A stretch of 50,539 nt of DNA. It comes from Planctomycetota bacterium. GTDB lineage: Bacteria > Planctomycetota > Phycisphaerae > UBA1845. How positions within the stretch are numbered: position 1 is the stretch's first letter; each line of letters opens with the position of its first letter. Made by a program: the position numbers and the translations under genes. Below the pieces are notes generated by a model that saw nothing but the letters and a program-made list of their open reading frames with translations, was not told the origin of the DNA and did no database searches. This document shows, in pieces, positions 1 through 9,526 of this stretch. Location: contig JAJRPG010000064.1 in NCBI GenBank assembly GCA_024280855.1, positions 1 through 50,539 on the forward strand, given 5' to 3'.

Positions 1-170
1 AGACATGATAGCAGAGAGCTACGAATCAAGGTATTAGACAAACCTCTCGCGACGACGTGAGCGGATCAGAAAATGTGCAGGAAAATTCTGTCAGGAAAAC
101 ACTTGAAAGAAAAACTCTTTCAGGTATGGGCCACCCGGCATTCCCTCTTCGTCATGCGGTCATTTTTTTA

Positions 171-198
171 TTGATTCTAGGCAAATGTCCTGTAGAAT
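171..198 (+). promoter_or_regulatory. putative sigma-70-type promoter of the M64 peptidase gene
   Basis: TTGATT (171-176) and TAGAAT (193-198) are separated by 16 bases, which predicts a start near 205 and a leader of about 100 bases. The rest of 1-302 has no convincing gene. It holds a small hairpin with arms TGAAAGA/TCTTTCA near 103-122 and, at about 125-139, a fragment resembling the tail of the hairpin repeat found at 2266. This is a pattern match only. Confidence 0.35.
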
Positions 199-302
199 GA
201 TGTCCTGAACAAGAGTTTAATCTAGGTCAATATCTTTTCAACAGTCAGGGGTAGCCACAAGCAAATTGCAGTTGAACATCGTGGCTGAAATAGGAAACAA
301 TC

Positions 303-2255
303 ATGTACACAAACCATTCACATCGCACGCGGGCCTCATATGGATGCGTAGGTATCGTTTTTTTACTCAGCTGGGGCTTGTATGCACAGGCTCAGCAAGT
401 GCCGCTTTATTACGATTATATCGAAAATGGAAAACTAAGCGGCGGACGCATCCTCATTGACATGGCTGACCCCATACAGCGGGCGACGTTTGGTCTAGAC
501 GGACACGCCGCACGCGGGCAATGGCCTGTGACGACATTGGTCGATAGCGGCCCTCCAGCCAATCGGATCAATATTGTGATCGTGGGTGACGGCTACACCG
601 CTTCGGAGATGGGCCAATACACGGCAGACGTAGACAACCTCTTGGCATCCTTCTTTAGTGACGAGCCAATGGATGCCTACGCTAGCTTCTTCAACGTTTA
701 CCGCGTCGATGTGCCTTCTAACGAATCAGGGGTGGACGAACCAGTCTTAGGCATCTTCCGCGACACAGCCTTGGACATGGCCTACGATTGCGGCGGCATT
801 GCTCGCTTGTTATGCGTAAACGTTAGCAAGGCCTATGCAGCTGCAGCATCTGCACCAGCGATCGATCAAGTCCTCGTCCTCGCCAACTCTACGCGTTATG
901 GCGGTGCTGGGTATGGCTCACAAAATCTTGGTACACTTGCTGGCGGCAACTCATCAGCCGTGGAAATCGCCATCCATGAATTCGGACACTCATTCGCCGA
1001 TCTCGCAGACGAATATGATTATTCCGACGGCGCAACTTATACAGGCGGAGAATTCTCCACACCAAATGTTAGTATCTTCGACGAAACCACGCAGGTTTCA
1101 ACGCAGCAGAAATGGTGGCGATGGATGGATTTATCCAACGTCTCAACTTTCGAAGGCGGGGCATACAATCAGTTCGGCGTCTATCGCCCGACAACGAACT
1201 CGAAGATGCGGTCTCTCGGTCAACCGTTCGGGGAGGTAAACACCGAACAATTTGTACGGAAAATGTACCAGGAGGTGTCGCCCATCGACGACGCCACGCC
1301 ATCAAGCGGCTCACCAATATCGGCTTGTTCATCGTTTTTCGTAACGCCGACCAACCCAGTCGATCACCAACTAGATATTCAATGGACATTAGACGGCTCG
1401 GACCTTGTCGGGGAAACAGCCACAACCTACACACCCGACCTTGGTACTCTTACATCTGGTCTATACACCGTTGGTGTTGTGGTTATAGATTCCACCGCAC
1501 GTATCCGCGACGAATCGCTGCGCACTTCCCTGATGACAGCTGCGCGGCAATGGCAGATCGAAGTACTCGGTACATCAGGAGAGTGCAGCGCGCCATTCAC
1601 CTTGGCCGGCGAATCTGGTTTTGAAAAGGATCGCTATGTTTCCTTTGGCCCAAATCCGAATACGACTAACGAAGTAGCCACGCGAATCACTCGGGTCGGT
1701 AGTACCACAGATAAATTTGTAGATTGCACAAGTCTGGATGATTTGAGTGCAGACGGTGTTTACGCCGCGTTGATCGATGGCCCACTACCCGCTCCACCTG
1801 ACGGAACATACTACTGCGATTTAAGCGATATTACTACAGGATTACATGTCCGAGGATGTAGCGTAGTGCCTGGGAATATGTATGACGTATCGGTGACCCT
1901 AGATGGCAATTCTTATTCGCCTTCAATTACAATTTCTACAACGCCGCCTCAAATAGATGCTGGTCGTCATTTTGGCGATATAGTCGGCGGCCTTGTTGCA
2001 AACATTTGGACCGCGCCTGACGGGTTGGTTACAGCGAGCGACATCGTGGCTGTTGTTCAAAAGTTTCAACTTGTAGCTACCGCCCCCATCTTAGCCAGGG
2101 TGAATAATGTCGGCGAAGTGCCAAGTACAATCGTGACAGCAGGCGGTGACGTCTTACGCGCCGTACAGGCATTTGCGGCTGTCGAGTTTGGTTATGGTGT
2201 GACAAGTTGTTTAACAGGCACGTGCGTACCGCCCCAGGGAGGGATGTGTGAGTAA
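303..2255 (+). CDS. secreted zinc metallopeptidase, M64 (IgA peptidase)-like
   Basis: The 650-residue product starts with a signal peptide (hydrophobic stretch at about residues 17-28, likely cleaved after AQA). The peptidase core contains the M64-type phrase INIVIVGDGYTASEM near residue 87 and the zinc site HEFGHSFADLADEY near residue 225, where two His and a downstream acidic residue would bind zinc and the Glu is catalytic. M64 enzymes cut secreted proteins such as IgA, but the substrate here is unknown. The C-terminal half is beta-rich and Cys-containing, and near residue 575 has a dockerin-like PDGLVTASDIV motif followed by a weaker second copy. The start is chosen because AGGAAA lies about six bases before the ATG. 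The gene is monocistronic and converges on the nuclease gene. Family call is firm, substrate is inference. Confidence 0.8.
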   Translation: MYTNHSHRTRASYGCVGIVFLLSWGLYAQAQQVPLYYDYIENGKLSGGRILIDMADPIQRATFGLDGHAARGQWPVTTLVDSGPPANRINIVIVGDGYTASEMGQYTADVDNLLASFFSDEPMDAYASFFNVYRVDVPSNESGVDEPVLGIFRDTALDMAYDCGGIARLLCVNVSKAYAAAASAPAIDQVLVLANSTRYGGAGYGSQNLGTLAGGNSSAVEIAIHEFGHSFADLADEYDYSDGATYTGGEFSTPNVSIFDETTQVSTQQKWWRWMDLSNVSTFEGGAYNQFGVYRPTTNSKMRSLGQPFGEVNTEQFVRKMYQEVSPIDDATPSSGSPISACSSFFVTPTNPVDHQLDIQWTLDGSDLVGETATTYTPDLGTLTSGLYTVGVVVIDSTARIRDESLRTSLMTAARQWQIEVLGTSGECSAPFTLAGESGFEKDRYVSFGPNPNTTNEVATRITRVGSTTDKFVDCTSLDDLSADGVYAALIDGPLPAPPDGTYYCDLSDITTGLHVRGCSVVPGNMYDVSVTLDGNSYSPSITISTTPPQIDAGRHFGDIVGGLVANIWTAPDGLVTASDIVAVVQKFQLVATAPILARVNNVGEVPSTIVTAGGDVLRAVQAFAAVEFGYGVTSCLTGTCVPPQGGMCE

Positions 2256-2265
2256 TGATTGATGC

Positions 2266-2313
2266 ATCACCGACTCACCCATGTCCAAAAAGAAGGACAT
2301 GGGCAACCCGGCC
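2266..2313 (+). repeat. hairpin repeat family B, copy 1
   Basis: This 48-bp unit contains a perfect 9-bp stem, CCCATGTCC (2278-2286) and GGACATGGG (2295-2303), with loop AAAAAGAA, followed by an ACCCGGCC tail. Close copies lie at 24577 and 28118 and a truncated one at 50408. It occupies the gap between two convergent genes. No T-run follows the stem on either strand, so it is not a classical intrinsic terminator. Confidence 0.85.
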
Positions 2314-2338
2314 ATCTACCAGCAATTTAAGTAGAAAA

Positions 2339-3031
2339 TCAAATTGTATATCTGTGATTGTGTAATTGCTTGCGCCGACGTGTAGCCAAATCGTTAATGC
2401 TTCCGCCATTCTGTTCCACCGCGTATCGATAGAGACGTTGCCAGTGTTGTCCATTCACGAATTTTGGATTCTCTCGCATGAATCGTTCGATATAGATATG
2501 AAGGGGATTCATGTGGCTTTGAGACTCATCCAAGTAATATGCAGTATACGATAGGGGGTGTATTTCGAATGTCGTACTGATGTCACGTTTCACAACATGG
2601 CTTGCAAGCACACTCAAATTCAATAATCCTCTGCTGCCGAAAAAACTTGGCTCCCATTGAGAAAGAACAAAAAGACAGTCACTCAAGTGATACATCAAGT
2701 CACAGCCGCGCAGGCGATATATCCCGTCGACAGCTCCTTGCCCAAGAATCAATCCGGACCTGAATTCATCATATAGCCCACGTTCCCTGCCGTGAAACTC
2801 TTTGCCATCACATTCAATTGCAATACGACGGTCGCCTTTGCTTATAACAAAATCAATAAAAAAAGTTCCTGAAATAGTGTCAACTTGAACTTGTTTTTCA
2901 AACTCAGTTTGACAATCGAGATACTTAATTATATTCAGTGCAAAGAGGTCTTCTAGTGGACTATCGTAGGGTGGATCGTACAGAGGACCACTGAAGTTAA
3001 TGGCTGATTTTTCGCACATGTCCATGAACAC
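2339..3031 (-). CDS. DUF559/Vsr-like PD-(D/E)XK nuclease-fold protein
   Basis: The protein has 230 residues and no signal peptide. The middle carries FIDFVISKGDRRIAIECDG, then KEFH, near residues 58-80. This matches the strand-Asp ... hydrophobic-Glu-x-Asp-Gly-x-x-His pattern of the DUF559 and very-short-patch-repair endonuclease group, in which Asp and Glu bind the metal. A later stretch, YRLRGCDLMYHLSDCLFVL, fits the helix and strand that close this fold. No methylase or specificity gene lies beside it, so it is not a recognisable restriction system. The start is GTG at 3031 with an in-frame ATG at 3025, and neither has a clear ribosome binding site. Base composition is AT-richer than its neighbours, compatible with transfer. 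Exact function is unknown. Confidence 0.55.
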   Translation of the reverse strand: MFMDMCEKSAINFSGPLYDPPYDSPLEDLFALNIIKYLDCQTEFEKQVQVDTISGTFFIDFVISKGDRRIAIECDGKEFHGRERGLYDEFRSGLILGQGAVDGIYRLRGCDLMYHLSDCLFVLSQWEPSFFGSRGLLNLSVLASHVVKRDISTTFEIHPLSYTAYYLDESQSHMNPLHIYIERFMRENPKFVNGQHWQRLYRYAVEQNGGSINDLATRRRKQLHNHRYTI

Positions 3032-3084
3032 ATTTTATGGTACAGGATTCGTACGTCAATTTCACTGCGAGTGGCGTCCCCCTT

Positions 3085-4470
3085 CTACGCCACATCCGAC
3101 CTCGGCACATCCAACTGCCTAGCCGTTAAATCAACGGGCTGGATTTCTGCGATGTCGTCGCCACCAGCTGCGCCTAGCTCTTTGAAGCGCCTCGTGCTGG
3201 GCAATATGCGATGCTCTAACGAGCCGACGGCTCCGTTGTAGGCTTCTACCGACCGCGATAGGTTCTTACCAATCTTTTCAAAGTGGGTAACAAAAGCGCT
3301 CATCCGGTCGTACAACTCTCTACCCAATTGCGAAATTTTCTCCGCGCTCTGAGCCGCCTGCTCCTGACGCCAGCCATAGGAGATTGCCCGCAGCAGCGCG
3401 ATGAGCGTCGTCGGCGAAGCTAAGATCACTTTATTCTCAATGGCGTTTTCAATAAGGGTCGGGTCTACATCCACAGCTGCGCTGAAAAATGATTCGCCGG
3501 GCAAAAACAAAACCACGAACTCCGGCGTCTCTCCCAACTTGTCCCAATAGGATTTGCTAGACAGCTCCTTCACCCGGCTACGAACCTGCATCGCGTGACG
3601 TTCGAGACACTTCTTCCGAGCGGCTTCGTCTGGCGCTCCAACGGCATCGAGATAGGCCTGCAAGACAGCTTTCGCATCGACCACCACAGATCGCCCGCCC
3701 GGCAAACGCCCGACCATGTCCGGGCGAAATCGGCCATCCTCCGTGTTCACGCTGACCTGCTGATCGAAGTCGCAATGCTCGCTCATCCCAGCTAACTCCG
3801 CCGCTCGCTTGAGAGCTAACTCTCCCCACTGCCCACGAACTTTCGGATCGCGCAGCGCGGTGGCTAACTGCCCTGCTTGCTGCTGCAACTCCTTATTGCT
3901 GACAGCCATTGCTTTGACCTGCTCTTGCAGTGAGCCATAAGCCGTCTGGCGAGATTTCTCCATGCCCTGAATCTGCGTTTCATATCGCGTGAGGGCATCG
4001 GCTAATGGCTTCACCAAACCCTTGATAGCCTCCTCACGCTTTCCGAGGTCGCCCTTGGCATCACTCATGACAACTTCGAGAGACTTCTTCGCAATGACCA
4101 GGAATTGCTCGGTATTGACCTGCAGCGCCTTAGCTGACAAAGCCTCGAAGGAATCTTTGAGTTTCTTCTGAGCGTCATCAAGGAGCTTTTGCTGAGCCTC
4201 AAAACGCAGGGCTGATTCTTCGAGCTTGGTCTTAGCCTGAATGCATTGCTGACGCTCGTCGTCGAGCTGCTCACGCAACGCCTCAGCCGTCTGCTGTCGC
4301 TCGTCAGATTGAGTCCGCACCTCTTCCAGCGCACGCTCAGCCGAGGCGAGTTGCGACGATAAAGACGATTGTTGCTGCTGTGCAGTGAGTTTGTGTCGGC
4401 TGGAAGCTATTATCCAAGCGATGACGCTGCCGACAGCCAATCCGCCCAGGCCAAGGATGGTTTCTAACAT
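3085..4470 (-). CDS. rmuC: DNA recombination protein RmuC
   Basis: The 461-residue protein has one N-terminal membrane helix (LGGLAVGSVIAWIIASS), a long Gln/Glu/Ala-rich coiled coil to about residue 200, and a C-terminal RmuC domain with the conserved phrases RGQWGEL, RFRPDMVGRLPGGRSVVVDAK and FVVLFLPGESFFSAA. RmuC proteins are nuclease-like factors that limit DNA inversions at short inverted repeats in E. coli; the mechanism is not fully settled. The ATG at 4470 is preferred over an upstream TTG because GGAAAG lies seven bases before it and the membrane helix then sits at the N-terminus. Length fits the family. It is notable that this gene sits in a segment rich in short inverted repeats. 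Neighbours do not suggest an operon. Confidence 0.9.
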   Translation of the reverse strand: MLETILGLGGLAVGSVIAWIIASSRHKLTAQQQQSSLSSQLASAERALEEVRTQSDERQQTAEALREQLDDERQQCIQAKTKLEESALRFEAQQKLLDDAQKKLKDSFEALSAKALQVNTEQFLVIAKKSLEVVMSDAKGDLGKREEAIKGLVKPLADALTRYETQIQGMEKSRQTAYGSLQEQVKAMAVSNKELQQQAGQLATALRDPKVRGQWGELALKRAAELAGMSEHCDFDQQVSVNTEDGRFRPDMVGRLPGGRSVVVDAKAVLQAYLDAVGAPDEAARKKCLERHAMQVRSRVKELSSKSYWDKLGETPEFVVLFLPGESFFSAAVDVDPTLIENAIENKVILASPTTLIALLRAISYGWRQEQAAQSAEKISQLGRELYDRMSAFVTHFEKIGKNLSRSVEAYNGAVGSLEHRILPSTRRFKELGAAGGDDIAEIQPVDLTARQLDVPRSDVA

Positions 4471-4682
4471 GAGAATCTTTCCAGCATGATTTTGCGTCCG
4501 GTTCGAGCATGTCTGATGCAAAGCGACTTGCCAATCGGCTCGAAACCGCCGCAGGCAATGCAAGCTAATTATCCCGCTCTACCCCCAAACGAGCAACCCC
4601 GACCGGGCGAGGTGAAAGTCGCAAAAACCAGGAAAAAACCGCACCTGGAAAAATATCCTTGGCCAATATACCTGGCTTTGGG

Positions 4683-4710
4683 TTGACCAAAATGGTTCGC
4701 AGACTACTAT
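4683..4710 (+). promoter_or_regulatory. putative promoter of tRNA-Lys
   Basis: TTGACC (4683-4688) and TACTAT (4705-4710) are 16 bases apart and end about 66 bases before the tRNA. The tRNA-Pro gene at 37242 has the same TTGACC -35 hexamer, which supports both calls. No gene is seen in 4471-4776 apart from this. Confidence 0.4.
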
Positions 4711-4776
4711 CTCGACGCAATGTCATGCGTTTAATCAGACGTGGGCCATGATGGCTATCTGGTTAGAGCGTGATTC

Positions 4777-4849
4777 GAGGATGTAGCTCAGTTGGTAGAG
4801 CAACGGCCTTTTAAGCCGTGGGTCCTGGGTTCGAGTCCCAGCATCCTCA
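4777..4849 (+). tRNA. tRNA-Lys (anticodon TTT)
   Basis: A full cloverleaf can be drawn by eye. The acceptor arms are GAGGATG and CATCCTC, the D stem GCTC/GAGC, the anticodon stem ACGGC/GCCGT around loop CTTTTAA (anticodon TTT), and the T arm CTGGG-TTCGAGT-CCCAG. The discriminator base is A and the CCA end is not encoded. Length is 73 bases. Confidence 0.97.
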
Positions 4850-4899
4850 GTTACGATAAGCGCGGAATCCATCTAATTACTAACCGCCAGATATAACGT

Positions 4900-4953
4900 A
4901 GCGGTCAAACTACAGCTATGACCGCTTGGCTATCCCAATACAAAGCGACTGGG
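4900..4953. other. two hairpins downstream of tRNA-Lys
   Basis: A perfect 8-bp inverted repeat AGCGGTCA (4900-4907) and TGACCGCT (4919-4926) is followed by a second stem TCCCA...TGGGA (about 4932-4953). They sit between the tRNA and the end of the convergent beta-helix gene and could end either transcript. No T-run follows, so the role is inference. Confidence 0.4.
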
Positions 4954-5045
4954 ATGCCAAGACGGTCTTGCCGCAAGTCACGACGGCTTATCCAACAAGA
5001 CTTCAATTCAACAAATACCTCACACGCATCATCCGTGAACTGCGA

Positions 5046-8000
5046 CTATGGATTGAAGCTCAATTGCAACATCGCGAAGTCACGCAGGTCTACATGCTCA
5101 TTAGCGTCAAAATCAACACATACACAGCCAAAGTTCGCCACATCTGCGGGACCAAATAGGCACTCTACAAGATTGGCCGCATCACCCAGATCAATAATGC
5201 CGTCATCATGACACTCACCATTTTCGTAGGCCCCCATATCCAGATAGGTCAAAACGCCAACCCCCGTGTCCACGACGTCAATGTTGTCAATGTTGTCAAT
5301 GACACGGTCCTTACCGTCGAGATCGACAGGGCCGCCATCACTTTCTAAGTAAGCATCATAATCTGCCGCATCAATACAAGGCGAATCAGCCATGAGGCGC
5401 AGATCGTCGTCTTCGGTGCCAGCAACCCCGTCAGGCCCAAGCGGATCAACGAATAACGGATCAGCGTCGATGTTCCCGCCACCATCATCGCCAAGGATGA
5501 CATCCCAATTCGCACTTCCACCACTACCTTCGATGTCGCTATAAGCAATCAACATCGTACTATTGTCGCTGATTATCTCATCAGGACTATCGCCCCACAT
5601 GATACAGTTGGTTATTGTGGCGATGGAGGACAATTTGCTGTACATCCCACCGCCACGATTGGCCACGTTTCTGTTAAACGAACAATTAGCAAGTATGGGG
5701 TTGCCATCACTATTGGAAATCCCACCCCCCGAATCAATGGCGTGGTTTCCACTGAATTGGCAATTGGTTAGCGTCGATTTGCCACCCCAATTTATCATCC
5801 CGCCACCGTTTCGGGCTATATTCCCGCTAAGCGAACAGTTAATCAATGAAGCGGAGTTACGATTGCCAATGCCACCGCCACTGTCACCGGCCCTGTTTTC
5901 AAGGAAGGTGCAATTAGACAATGTCATTGTGCCCCTATTATTTATTCCGCCACCATTCTCATCAGCCATATTTCGACTGAACATGCAATTGTTCAACGTC
6001 AGTCCATCACCATAATTCAACACCCCGCCTCCTTCTCTTTCCACCTCGTTTCCAATAAAAGAACAGTTGGTTAACGTCGAGGTGGAGGAGCCACCGTTGT
6101 ACACTCCGCCTCCACCAACAGCATTGTTGCCATTGAACATACAGTTGATCAATAATGGGTCTGAGACACCGTTATACATCCCACCGCCAGCTCCGTCGGC
6201 GTAGTTGTCGCGGAATACACAGTTGGTTATCGCCGGGCTGCTGTCGCTATTAAACATACCGCCACCGAACCTCGCCGCGTTACCACTGAAGATGCAGTTA
6301 TTGACTGTCGGACTGCTCCCGTCATTATGCATACCTCCACCTCTCGATGGCCAATCAAAAAAGGGCCTGGTCCCAATCCCACCTGTAATCGTGAACCCCT
6401 CTAGCACCGTCGCCGCCGTCTCACCATTGACGCAGCTAACCACCGAATAACCCTTCCCTACATCCACCTCGTCAGCTGCGTCAATGACAGTTAACGCCGG
6501 GCCATCTTGACCGCGCACAGCTATCGCCTTGCCAAGAAAATCGATGGTCTCGAAATATCTACCCGGCGTTGCGAGACACTCTTGGAAATCCTCAGCCGCG
6601 TCTATACATGCCTGAATCGTGCAGTAAGACGTGCCCCTCGTTGTATTGTGAACCGGCAATGACGGAGATTGGTTTTCGTGCGCCCCCATGTCTACCCTGC
6701 AAACGATGCGAGACAAGCCACCTAAGTCCGTCGTAACGCCTGCCGGAATAGCCGCGTTATTGCCCGCGTTATTCGCTGGCGAATCTGACATTAGACGAAG
6801 GTCATCATCCGCCGAACCAGCTATACCATCAGCGCCAAGTGGACTAACAAATAACGGATCAACGTCAATGTTGCCGCCGCCGTCCAAGCCCATCCATGGG
6901 TTCCAAGCTAAACTACCGCCACTATGGCCAATGTCGCAATAGGAAACCGCTGGCATGCTGCCACTGATGTTGACCATATCGTTCGGACTATTGCCCCACA
7001 AAATACAGTTAGTCATCGTGGGACTACTGCCAAAGTTGTTAGACATTCCGCCGCCATCTTCGCTCGTGGTCGAATTACCACTGAACGTACAGTTGGTCAT
7101 CATGGGGCTGGAAGAGTTAAAGTTATACATCCCCCCGCCACCGAACTCAGCCGTGTTCCCACTGAACGCGCAATTCGTCACTGTCGGACTAGCGAAGCTG
7201 TTAAACATCCCCCCGCCAAAAGCAGATGTATTGCCTCTGAATATACAGTTAGCCACGGTCGGGCTGCTGCCATCGTTAATCATCCCTCCACCAACAGAAT
7301 CCACGAAGGCGACCGCGTCTCCAACGCCTCCTGTAATGGTGAATCCATCTAACACCGTCGCCTCCGTCTCACCACTAACACAACGAACAACCGAGACACC
7401 ATCCCCAAAATTCAGGACACGCGACGCATCAATTGTGGTCGTCGCCGGGCCATCCAAGCTACGCACGGTAATTGCCTTACCTAAGAAATCGATTGACTCA
7501 TAATAAGTCCCAGGCTCAGCTACGCACTCGTCCGAATCCGCTGCGGCGTCTATGCATTCCTGAATGGTGCAATAGAAAACATCCAACGTCGTATTGTGGA
7601 CCCGCAACGGTGGAGAATGATTTTCATAGGCACCCAAATCTACCCGCTGACAAACGAAACGCGGCAATCCATCCAGGTCCGTGGTTACACCAGCCGGAAC
7701 AGCTAGGTCATTACCTATGTTAATGACAGGCGAGCCGGTTAGAAGTCGCAGGTCGTCGTCATCGCTACCAGCGACGCCATCAGGCCCAAGCGGATTAACG
7801 AATTGCGGATCAACATCTATATTGTGACCTCCGTCCAAGCCCAACATTGAATTCCACGCAGCACTGCCACCGCTTCCGCCAATGTCGCAATAGGCGAATG
7901 TCGGCAAACTAGGAAACACGAAGTCGACTTGGTTGGACATCTCATCTGGGCTGTTGCTCCACAGTATGCAATTTGTCAGTTTAGGACTTGAAAATTGGTT

Positions 8001-8999
8001 ATACATCCCTCCACCAATATCATCAGCTGTGTTTCCGCTGAAAGTGCAGTTGATTAATGTGGGGTCGCCAGACCTATTGAACATACCACCACCTTGGATA
8101 TAAGCCAAATTTCCGCTGAGCAGACAGTTAGTAAACGTTACGCCAGACCCACTTCGGTTGTATATACCGCCACCATAGCTTGAAATATTGCCAGTGAACA
8201 CGCAGGCAGTTATCGTGGAACTATCTCTAGAATTGAGCATACCACCACCAAAACCATCGGCCTTATTCCTACTGAACAGGCAGTTGATTAATGTTATGTT
8301 CGAACTTAGACTGAGCATACCTCCACCTCCCGACTCAGCCGTATTTTCATTAAAACTGCAATTCGTAAAAGTCGGGTTACTCCGGTGGTTGCTTATTCCG
8401 CCGCCACTATTGGAAATGTTATTGTCAAAAATGCAATTCATCACCGTCGGGCTAGCTTGTCTATTATACATCCCACCGCCGCTGCTTGCCCTATTACCAC
8501 TAAACATACAATTGATAACGGTCGGGCTACTGCCATCATTATACATACCTCCTCCAGTTGGATTTACTGTGACGGAAGTGTCCCCAGTCCCACCCGTAAT
8601 CGTGAATCCATCCAACACCGTCGCAACTGTCTCACCACTAACGCAACGAACCACTGACACACCGTCGCCCAAATCCGGCACATTCGACGCATCAATAATC
8701 GTCGTCGCCGCACCATCAGAGCTACGCAACTCAATCGCCTTGCCGTTGAAATTGATCGACTCGAAATATGTTCCAGGCGAAACCTCAACGGTGTCACCAT
8801 CAATGGAGGCGGCTATAGCTACCTGAATTCCGCAATAGGGATCAACCAAGCTCCCCGCTCCGGAATTTGGACAAGTATCGTCGTCAACGTATCGAGTCGT
8901 CTGCCCAAACGCAGTGCAAGACAATCCCAGCATGATGGCCATCGCTGAAAGCCCTGGCCTAAGTAACCGTTCACCGCTCGTGTTTCGTGTAGTCCTCAT
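5046..8999 (-). CDS. large secreted right-handed beta-helix protein with three Pmp-like modules and a dockerin-like C-terminus
   Basis: The 1317-residue product has a signal peptide ending at TAFG/Q. Three homologous modules follow. Each opens with a capping segment (SPGTYFESINF, EPGTYYESIDF, TPGRYFETIDF), then a run of roughly 24-residue coils of the GGGMYN...SPTVTNCxFSGN type, then a closing segment with DxxPLGxDGxxGxxDDDLRL and DLGAYEN. This is the choice-of-anchor Q/polymorphic-outer-membrane-protein pattern of extracellular parallel beta-helices. The C-terminus holds two calcium-loop-like motifs (CHDDGIIDLGDAANL and VDFDANEHVDLRDFAML). The ATG at 8999 is preferred because AGAGGG lies six bases upstream. 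It is a paralogue of the genes at 20372 and 24857. Ligand or enzymatic activity cannot be told; a surface adhesin or polysaccharide-binding role is inference. Confidence 0.85.
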   Translation of the reverse strand: MRTTRNTSGERLLRPGLSAMAIMLGLSCTAFGQTTRYVDDDTCPNSGAGSLVDPYCGIQVAIAASIDGDTVEVSPGTYFESINFNGKAIELRSSDGAATTIIDASNVPDLGDGVSVVRCVSGETVATVLDGFTITGGTGDTSVTVNPTGGGMYNDGSSPTVINCMFSGNRASSGGGMYNRQASPTVMNCIFDNNISNSGGGISNHRSNPTFTNCSFNENTAESGGGGMLSLSSNITLINCLFSRNKADGFGGGMLNSRDSSTITACVFTGNISSYGGGIYNRSGSGVTFTNCLLSGNLAYIQGGGMFNRSGDPTLINCTFSGNTADDIGGGMYNQFSSPKLTNCILWSNSPDEMSNQVDFVFPSLPTFAYCDIGGSGGSAAWNSMLGLDGGHNIDVDPQFVNPLGPDGVAGSDDDDLRLLTGSPVINIGNDLAVPAGVTTDLDGLPRFVCQRVDLGAYENHSPPLRVHNTTLDVFYCTIQECIDAAADSDECVAEPGTYYESIDFLGKAITVRSLDGPATTTIDASRVLNFGDGVSVVRCVSGETEATVLDGFTITGGVGDAVAFVDSVGGGMINDGSSPTVANCIFRGNTSAFGGGMFNSFASPTVTNCAFSGNTAEFGGGGMYNFNSSSPMMTNCTFSGNSTTSEDGGGMSNNFGSSPTMTNCILWGNSPNDMVNISGSMPAVSYCDIGHSGGSLAWNPWMGLDGGGNIDVDPLFVSPLGADGIAGSADDDLRLMSDSPANNAGNNAAIPAGVTTDLGGLSRIVCRVDMGAHENQSPSLPVHNTTRGTSYCTIQACIDAAEDFQECLATPGRYFETIDFLGKAIAVRGQDGPALTVIDAADEVDVGKGYSVVSCVNGETAATVLEGFTITGGIGTRPFFDWPSRGGGMHNDGSSPTVNNCIFSGNAARFGGGMFNSDSSPAITNCVFRDNYADGAGGGMYNGVSDPLLINCMFNGNNAVGGGGVYNGGSSTSTLTNCSFIGNEVEREGGGVLNYGDGLTLNNCMFSRNMADENGGGINNRGTMTLSNCTFLENRAGDSGGGIGNRNSASLINCSLSGNIARNGGGMINWGGKSTLTNCQFSGNHAIDSGGGISNSDGNPILANCSFNRNVANRGGGMYSKLSSIATITNCIMWGDSPDEIISDNSTMLIAYSDIEGSGGSANWDVILGDDGGGNIDADPLFVDPLGPDGVAGTEDDDLRLMADSPCIDAADYDAYLESDGGPVDLDGKDRVIDNIDNIDVVDTGVGVLTYLDMGAYENGECHDDGIIDLGDAANLVECLFGPADVANFGCVCVDFDANEHVDLRDFAMLQLSFNP

Positions 9000-9447
9000 A
9001 ACATGCCCTCTAAAAATATGCACACCGATCAATAGATCACACCTGTCACAAAACAAAACCACGCAATCACATAGAGAAAGCGTTTAATCTATTTGTGACT
9101 TACAAGGGCAGCGCGCACCTCACCCAAATGCTCGATAGCGCATGCGCCACAAACCATGAGAGATATCACTATGCGTGCGCAACCATAGCGCACACACCAG
9201 GAGGGGATTCGATTTTCTTGGCTGGCTTAGTTAATCAAGGAAGGAACGAAAAAAAATAAACTGAAAATGACGAATAATCGCATTGCGATTTATTGCTTAC
9301 AAAATCTTGCAAGCAAAGATATATATTGTCTTCCCTCAACAAACTTACACTACCCAAGTCCTCCGATAACACTCTCCTTGTACCCATAACATCTATAGGC
9401 CTGCAAAATCTGAAAGTCAATGACGGCTTTGGAAACTTCACAATCGC

Positions 9448-9500
9448 GTAGGGCACGGTCGTTCTTTCGTCTACTGGCGAAAGATTGACCTACCTGAACT
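9448..9500 (+). repeat. GTAGGGCA-family repeat, copy F1
   Basis: The unit starts GTAGGGCACGGTCGTT, contains the hairpin CTTTCG-TCTACTGG-CGAAAG, and ends near GACCTACCTGAACT. A near-identical copy lies at 9667 and an inverted one at 22591. The gap 9000-9995 has no believable gene. It holds this repeat, a compact hairpin TCAGGC-TATT-GCCTGA at 9527-9542, a related CTTTGC...GCAAAG hairpin near 9590-9608, copies at 9667 and 9805, and GC-rich palindromes near 9137-9200. Confidence 0.8.
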
Positions 9501-9526
9501 AATGACCAATTGCAACAGTAAGTAGG

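Noticed and set aside
1069-1624. Long open frames on both strands within the M64 gene
   Set aside because: They lie in other frames of a well-supported gene with signal peptide and zinc motif, and have no protein-like features.
2266-2313. Family B hairpin as a rho-independent terminator
   Set aside because: The stem is not followed by a run of T on either strand, and a copy also occurs upstream of genes at 24577.
4926-5159. 77-codon plus-strand open frame after tRNA-Lys
   Set aside because: Its second half is antisense to the conserved C-terminal calcium motif of the beta-helix gene and no binding site precedes it.
5046-8999. Regular DNA periodicity of about 72 bp that could resemble a CRISPR or tandem-repeat array
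   Set aside because: It encodes a continuous frame of 24-residue beta-helix coils; units diverge as protein repeats do and there are no unique spacers.
9235-9456. 73-codon minus-strand open frame
   Set aside because: It begins inside a GTAGGGCA repeat, has no ribosome binding site and no domain-like pattern.
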